Assembly: GCA_030656145.1 (NCBI GenBank)
Contig: JAUSOF010000028.1
Span: forward strand, 17,099 to 81,098
Direction: 5' to 3'
Length of the DNA stretch: 64,000 bases
Source: Pseudomonas sp.
GTDB taxonomy: Bacteria > Pseudomonadota > Gammaproteobacteria > Pseudomonadales > Pseudomonadaceae
The notes below the pieces were generated by a model. That model worked only from the letters and a program-made list of their open reading frames with translations. It was not told the origin of the DNA and did not search any database. Position numbers and translations under genes: made by a program. Shown here piece after piece: positions 59,562-64,000 of this stretch (positions are counted from its first letter, which is position 1; each line of letters begins with the position of its first letter).

Positions 59562-59741
59562 CAGCCTGCCGGACTTAACACTGCCCTACTGCGGAAAAGC
59601 CGGGACTGGTCATTTTTCGCGCGCTTTTTCGTTAAATAGAGCGACTATTCGCGGGGCGGTCTTTCGCCTCAAAAGCGCACAAAAACTGCCTCAACCCGGA
59701 CTTTCCCTCGCTACGGGCGGTCAAGTCCGACAGGCTGCTAG
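59558..59741. repeat. 184-bp MITE-like element with 22-bp terminal inverted repeats
   Basis: The left end is CTAGCAGCCTGCCGGACTT + AAC, the right end its inverse with two mismatches (20 of 22). CTAG at both tips may be a target duplication, leaving CAGCCTG(C/T)CGGACTT as the true end. It has no ORF. The nicD stop TAG (59559-59561) lies in the left end, the alr stop TAG (minus strand, 59738-59740) in the right end. Confidence 0.85.
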
Positions 59742-60820
59742 CAGGCGCCTAGATAACGCCGCGGCACGCGCTGCGTGACCTTGCTCAGCAGCTCGTAGCC
59801 GAGGGTGCCAGCTGCCTGCGCGACCTCATCGACAGGCAGCTGCGTCCCCCACAGCTGCACTTCATCACCCACTTGGGCATCTGGCAGGTCGGTAAGATCG
59901 ACCGTCAGCATATCCATCGACACCCGCCCCGCCAGCGCCACCCGCTGCCCGCGCACCAGCAACGGCGTGCCGCTCGGCGCATGGCGCGGATAACCATCGG
60001 CGTAACCGCAACTCACCGTGCCGATGCGCGACGGCCGCGCGGCTCGCCAACTGGCGCCATAACCGACGCTTTCGCCTACAGCCACATCGCGGCAGGCAAT
60101 CAGTTGCGCGGTCAGAGTCATCGCCGGCACCAGGCCCAGCTCGGCAGCGCCCAGCTCGGCAAACGGTGTCGCGCCATAGAGCATGATGCCCGGGCGCAAC
60201 CAATCCATATGCGCCGCCGGGATGGTCAGAATGGCCGCCGAGTTGGCCAGCGAGCGCTGGGCGAAGTCCAGATCGAGCACATCGAGAAATGCCTCGAGCT
60301 GCTGTTCGGTCAGCTCATGGCCACGCTCGTCGGCGCAGGCAAAGTGGCTGATCAGATTCAACTCGGCAACTTGCATTGCGCCCTGCAAGCGCCCATGCCA
60401 GGCGCGCAGGGCGGGCGCACTGAAACCCAGACGATGCATGCCACTGTCCAATTTCAGCCAGACCTTCAACGGCCGACTCAGTTTGGCGGCAAGAAAATCC
60501 GCCGCCTGCTGCTCGCCTTGCAGAACCAGGTCTAGGCCCAATTGCGCAGCCAGTTGATATTCCGCCGCCTCGAAACAGCCTTCCAGCAGCAGGATGCGTG
60601 CATCGCCATGCAGCGCCCGCACCTCGACTGCTTCCTCCAGGCAGGCCACGGCAAACCCATCAGCCAGCTCAAACAGTGCACCCACCACCTCGCGCACGCC
60701 GTGCCCATAGGCATTCGCCTTGACCACCGCAAAGGCCTGCCGGCCCGGCGCACAGCGTTTGGCAACCGCATAGTTATGACGGATCGCAGCAAGATCGATG
60801 GTGGCGACTAGCGGGCGCAT
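59738..60820 (-). CDS. alr: Alanine racemase
   Basis: The 360-aa PLP enzyme makes D-alanine for peptidoglycan. It has the PLP-binding Lys34 in VVKANAYGHG, and the second catalytic Tyr region SVGYGASWRA near the C terminus. The order dnaB-alr, and not a link with dadA, marks it as the biosynthetic Alr rather than catabolic DadX. It ends in the terminal repeat of the 184-bp element; the last residues GAC-stop may be shaped by it. Confidence 0.94.
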   Translation of the reverse strand: MRPLVATIDLAAIRHNYAVAKRCAPGRQAFAVVKANAYGHGVREVVGALFELADGFAVACLEEAVEVRALHGDARILLLEGCFEAAEYQLAAQLGLDLVLQGEQQAADFLAAKLSRPLKVWLKLDSGMHRLGFSAPALRAWHGRLQGAMQVAELNLISHFACADERGHELTEQQLEAFLDVLDLDFAQRSLANSAAILTIPAAHMDWLRPGIMLYGATPFAELGAAELGLVPAMTLTAQLIACRDVAVGESVGYGASWRAARPSRIGTVSCGYADGYPRHAPSGTPLLVRGQRVALAGRVSMDMLTVDLTDLPDAQVGDEVQLWGTQLPVDEVAQAAGTLGYELLSKVTQRVPRRYLGAC

Positions 60821-60835
60821 GGGCGGAATGTCCTG

Positions 60836-60876
60836 ACAACAAAACGGGCGACCAGTTTAACCACTGATCACCCGTT
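60836..60876 (-). terminator. Rho-independent terminator of dnaB
   Basis: On the minus strand AACGGGTGATCAG, an 8-nt loop, CTGGTCGCCCGTT (two G-U pairs) and then TTGTTGT. It lies 17 bp past the dnaB stop and separates it from alr. Confidence 0.8.
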
Positions 60877-60893
60877 ATTCTTAACCTGACTTT

Positions 60894-62288
60894 TTAGTCT
60901 TCGTCGAACTGATAGCTGCCCGGCGCCAGGTTCTCGAAGCGCGAGTACTTGCCGAGAAAAGCCAGTCGCGTGGTGCCGATAGGCCCGTTACGCTGCTTGC
61001 CGATGATGATCTCGGCCACACCCTTGAATTCGGTCTCCGGGTGATAAACCTCATCACGGTAGACGAACATGATGATGTCGGCGTCCTGCTCGATCGCCCC
61101 GGACTCACGCAAGTCGGAGTTGATCGGGCGCTTGTTTGGCCGCTGTTCCAGGGAACGGTTGAGCTGCGACAGAGCGATCACCGGGCAGTTGAATTCTTTG
61201 GCCAGCGCCTTGAGCGAGCGGGAAATCTCGGAGATCTCGTTGACTCGGCTGTCGCTACTGGAACCTGGAATCTGCATCAACTGCAGGTAATCGACCATGA
61301 TCATGCCGATTTCGCCGTGCTCACGGGCCAGGCGCCGGGTGCGCGCCCGCATCTCCGACGGCGAGATACCCGCGGTGTCATCGATGAACAGCTTGCGGTC
61401 GTTGAGCAGGTTGACCGCCGAGGTCAGGCGCGGCCAATCATCGTCATCCAGACGACCCGCGCGCACCTTGGTCTGGTCAATACGGCCGAGCGAGGCAAGC
61501 ATCCGCATGACGATGGAGTCAGACGGCATCTCCAGGGAATACACGACAATCGCCTTGTCGCTGCGCAGCACGGCGTTTTCCACCAGGTTCATGGCAAACG
61601 TGGTCTTACCCATGGAGGGACGACCGGCAACGATGACCAGGTCGGCCGGTTGCAGGCCGCTGGTTTGCGCATCCAGATCGGTAAACCCAGTGGACAGCCC
61701 GGTGATCGCATCGCCCGAGTTGAACAAGGTGTCGATGCGGTCGATGGCCTTGACCAGGATGTCATTGATACCCACCGGGCCACCGCTTTTAGGCCGCGCC
61801 TCGGCAATCTGGAAGATCAGTCGCTCGGCCTCGTCGAGAATCTCCTCGCCCGTACGCCCCTGCGGCGAATAGGCACTGTCGGCGATCTCGCCACTGATGC
61901 CGATCAATTGGCGCAAGGTGGCGCGCTCACGAATGATCTGCGCATAGGCCTTGATGTTGGCCACCGACGGAATGTTCTTCGCCAGCTCGCCCAGATAAGC
62001 CAAGCCACCGACCTGGGACAACTGCCCTTCCTTGTCCAGTTGCTCGGACACGGTGACCACATCGAAGGGATGGTTACGCTCGGCCAGCTTGAAGATGGCG
62101 CGGAAGATCAGGCGGTGGTCATGTCGATAGAAATCACCATCGGACACCGCATCGAGCACCCGCTCCCAGGCGTTATTGTCGAGCATCAAGCCACCCAGCA
62201 CGGCTTGCTCGGCCTCGATCGAGTGCGGCGGCACTTTCAAAGCGGAGGTTTGCAGGTCGTATTGCTCGGGAATACTGATGTCGTTCAT
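60894..62288 (-). CDS. dnaB: Replicative DNA helicase
   Basis: The 464-aa hexameric helicase has the N-terminal DnaB domain (PPHSIEAEQAVLGGLMLD) and the RecA-type ATPase with Walker A GRPSMGKTTF near 217-226 and the DnaB segment VDYLQLMQ. I start at the ATG at 62288 (MNDISIPEQ) since the reading frame beyond it lacks conservation. A terminator upstream (after rplI) means it has its own promoter. Confidence 0.97.
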   Translation of the reverse strand: MNDISIPEQYDLQTSALKVPPHSIEAEQAVLGGLMLDNNAWERVLDAVSDGDFYRHDHRLIFRAIFKLAERNHPFDVVTVSEQLDKEGQLSQVGGLAYLGELAKNIPSVANIKAYAQIIRERATLRQLIGISGEIADSAYSPQGRTGEEILDEAERLIFQIAEARPKSGGPVGINDILVKAIDRIDTLFNSGDAITGLSTGFTDLDAQTSGLQPADLVIVAGRPSMGKTTFAMNLVENAVLRSDKAIVVYSLEMPSDSIVMRMLASLGRIDQTKVRAGRLDDDDWPRLTSAVNLLNDRKLFIDDTAGISPSEMRARTRRLAREHGEIGMIMVDYLQLMQIPGSSSDSRVNEISEISRSLKALAKEFNCPVIALSQLNRSLEQRPNKRPINSDLRESGAIEQDADIIMFVYRDEVYHPETEFKGVAEIIIGKQRNGPIGTTRLAFLGKYSRFENLAPGSYQFDED

Positions 62289-62329
62289 AGGGCTCTGGGC
62301 AAAATCGGATGCACTAAATTTCGAGAATT

Positions 62330-62371
62330 GAAAAACAAAGGGCACGGCATCGCTTACGCAATGCCGTGCCC
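62330..62371 (-). terminator. Rho-independent terminator between rplI and dnaB
   Basis: GGGCACGGCAT and its perfect inverse (62340-62350, 62361-62371) enclose 10 nt. On the minus strand the T-rich TTTGTTTTTC follows. It should end the rpsR-DUF2232-rplI transcript 40 bp before dnaB. Confidence 0.85.
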
Positions 62372-62376
62372 GATGT

Positions 62377-62408
62377 TAACGAGCTTGCACCTAAGCGCAA
62401 GCCCGTTA
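62377..62408 (-). other. Second hairpin after rplI
   Basis: TAACGAGCTTGC and GCAAGCCCGTTA (11 of 12 paired) enclose 8 nt, 25 bp past the rplI stop. Together with the terminator it makes a double-hairpin 3' end, which may stabilise the mRNA. Confidence 0.5.
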
Positions 62409-62433
62409 AGCGGCTAGCTTCAGAGCAAGGCTC

Positions 62434-62883
62434 TTAGACTGCTGCAACCACAACGACGCGAACGGTCGCTTCAACGTCGGAGTGCAGGTGCACAGCAACG
62501 TCGTATTCGCCGATCTGACGAATGGTGCCGTTCGGCAGACGCACTTCAGCCTTGGCCACTTCCACGCCAGAGGCGGTCAGGGCATCAGCGATGTCGTGAG
62601 TACCGATGGAGCCGAACAGTTTGCCTTCATCGCCCGCGGTAGCGGTGATGGTGACTTCCAGTTCAGCCAGCTGTGCGGCGCGAGTTTCAGCAGATGCTTT
62701 CTTATCGGCAGCCAGCTGTTCCAATTCGGCGCGACGCGCTTCAAACGCAGCCACGTTGGCAGCGGTTGCAGCGGTTGCTTTGCCGAATGGCAGCAGGAAG
62801 TTACGACCGTAACCGGCCTTAACATTCACTTTATCGCCCAGGTTGCCCAGGTTGGCGATTTTTTCCAGCAGGATCAGTTCCAT
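62434..62883 (-). CDS. rplI: 50S ribosomal protein L9
   Basis: The 149-aa protein begins [19 protein letters not shown], with GYGRNFLLP in the RNA-binding N domain. A long helix (about 40-75) joins it to the C domain. It follows DUF2232 by 21 bp in the rpsF-rpsR-DUF2232-rplI order common in Pseudomonas. Confidence 0.98.
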   Translation of the reverse strand: MELILLEKIANLGNLGDKVNVKAGYGRNFLLPFGKATAATAANVAAFEARRAELEQLAADKKASAETRAAQLAELEVTITATAGDEGKLFGSIGTHDIADALTASGVEVAKAEVRLPNGTIRQIGEYDVAVHLHSDVEATVRVVVVAAV

Positions 62884-62904
62884 TTGGTAATAACCTCTTA
62901 ACTT

Positions 62905-63798
62905 TTAACCTTCACCGTTCGCAGGACCCGAGCCTTGCTTGCGCTCGAAGCGACCACGAAAATCAAACAGGCTATCGACAATGGCCAAAACCACCAGTAA
63001 CGGATAAGTCAGCTGCATAAACAGCAGCAGCGTGATGTACAACCCGACTAACCAGAACTTGGCCAGTCGCCCTTGCGCCACCAGCCCATGTAACAAGGCA
63101 ACGGCGGCGAACACCAGCGGCACACTGCACAACGGAGTCAACATGGCCATCTGCGGCCCCAGATTGGGGCCCAGTAGCATGCCAACCAGCAGCAACATCG
63201 CTGGCGCTAGCGGCAGTCGTAACGCGCGAAACTCACGCCCAAAACCGCCAGGGTTATACAACGACGCCTGCCAATATCGCCCAAGCAACAGACTCAACAG
63301 GCTGACTATCTGCAGCAAAGCCGCCAATAAACCGGTCAGCACCGGTGCAATCAGGCTATCCAGGCGCGCTCGCTCGTCCACCGACATCTGCTGGTGAACC
63401 CCATCGAGCATTTGCGGCAGAAGCTTCTGGAGCTCACCTGCCATCGCTGCGATGGGTTCGCGGAACACCGCGCCCAATACCAACCCGTACACCAAGCCCA
63501 ATGCCACGCTGCAAAGCAGCACACGATCCCAGGACAAGCTGGCGCGCAACAACAGCGCCAACCCCAGTGCACCGAGCAACACCAACAGGGTGCGCGGCTC
63601 ACCAAAATACCACCAGCCTATAGCCGGCAGCATGGCCCAAGCGAGGATGCCCAGGGCATCACTCAATCCGCGCCGCAGGAGCACCAGGCAACCTGCGGCA
63701 GCACTTAACCAGAACATCAGCGGCAATGCCGCCGAAACGACCACCACAAGGATGGCCTGCACACGACCGCGCATAATGAATTCAGCTAAGGCGCGCAT
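62905..63798 (-). CDS. DUF2232 family membrane protein
   Basis: The 297-aa protein has about eight membrane helices and a short soluble loop near 135-165. DUF2232 proteins sit between rpsR and rplI in Pseudomonas (PA4933 type); they resemble energy-coupling or YybS-like proteins, and the function is unknown. It is 36 bp downstream of rpsR. Confidence 0.85.
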   Translation of the reverse strand: MRALAEFIMRGRVQAILVVVVSAALPLMFWLSAAAGCLVLLRRGLSDALGILAWAMLPAIGWWYFGEPRTLLVLLGALGLALLLRASLSWDRVLLCSVALGLVYGLVLGAVFREPIAAMAGELQKLLPQMLDGVHQQMSVDERARLDSLIAPVLTGLLAALLQIVSLLSLLLGRYWQASLYNPGGFGREFRALRLPLAPAMLLLVGMLLGPNLGPQMAMLTPLCSVPLVFAAVALLHGLVAQGRLAKFWLVGLYITLLLFMQLTYPLLVVLAIVDSLFDFRGRFERKQGSGPANGEG

Positions 63799-63834
63799 GC
63801 GTTTTATCCCTTACTTCTTGTCGAACACCCGGTA

Positions 63835-63999
63835 TCAGCGGCCGTGGCTGTCGGTGTAGGGCAGCAGGGCCAGGAAGCGGGCGCGCTTGATAGCGGTAGC
63901 CAGCTGACGCTGATAACGAGCCTTAGTACCGGTGATACGGCTAGGAACGATCTTGCCGGTTTCCGAGATGTAAGCTTTCAGCGTGTTGAGATCTTTGAA
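63835..63999 (-). CDS. rpsR: 30S ribosomal protein S18 (C-terminal part)
   Basis: The last 54 residues are present: [30 protein letters not shown] and [17 protein letters not shown]. They are the constant C-terminal two thirds of S18, which binds S6 and 16S rRNA. The gene runs off the right edge. Confidence 0.97.
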   Translation of the reverse strand, partial: FKDLNTLKAYISETGKIVPSRITGTKARYQRQLATAIKRARFLALLPYTDSHGR

Positions 64000-64000
64000 A

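Noticed and set aside
60821..60893. Possible promoter or operator between alr and dnaB
   Set aside because: The dyad is followed by a T-rich run on the minus strand and fits a dnaB terminator better.

Overview
The window is GC-rich, densely coded chromosome from a gammaproteobacterium of the genus Pseudomonas in the broad sense. The evidence is the gene content and order. From speA (15.8 kb) to the DnaK-like gene (54.9 kb) the order matches, as I remember it, the P. aeruginosa PAO1 block of about PA4839-PA4873: speA, yciH, Nudix, DUF2333, gcbA, ctpL, dsbD, aroQ, accBC, prmA, dusB-fis, purHD, retS, marC, urtABCDE, ureDA-pat-BC. The right end matches about PA4928-PA4934: ygiQ, nicD, alr, dnaB, rplI, DUF2232, rpsR. 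The REP repeats and several accessory genes make P. aeruginosa itself unlikely.

Layout. 0-15.6 kb is mixed: a DMT-type transporter tail, an SdiA-regulated propeller protein, a SulP anion transporter with a universal stress protein, a DksA-like protein, a diguanylate cyclase, PBP1C with its alpha-2-macroglobulin lipoprotein partner, a YbaK-type deacylase and a MATE exporter. 15.8-24.2 kb holds speA, yciH, a Nudix hydrolase, DUF2333, GcbA and a chemoreceptor. 24.5-36 kb holds redox and housekeeping genes (dsbD, aroQ, accB-accC, prmA, a zinc-ribbon protein, dusB-fis, purH, purD). 36-39 kb holds retS. 39-49.6 kb is a nitrogen-scavenging unit: a five-gene urea ABC importer behind a good sigma-54 (-24/-12) site, then the urease structural genes with ureD and a GNAT acetyltransferase; ureE, ureF and ureG are not here. 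49.6-57.4 kb holds small regulatory and envelope genes, uppP, a DnaK-like protein and YgiQ. 57.6-64 kb holds NicD-like cyclase, alr, dnaB and the rpsR-DUF2232-rplI operon.

Three membrane-linked signalling proteins tied to the planktonic/biofilm switch (GcbA, RetS, NicD) and one further cyclase lie within about 55 kb.

No tRNA, rRNA, CRISPR array, prophage or intact insertion sequence was seen. The genes are core genes, and I do not see a clear new protein system. What stands out is between genes: at least four families of GTAG-headed REP palindromes plus three larger inverted-repeat elements fill operon junctions, split the urea operon, flank a 19-bp duplication at urtB/urtC, and several times supply the stop codon of a neighbouring gene.
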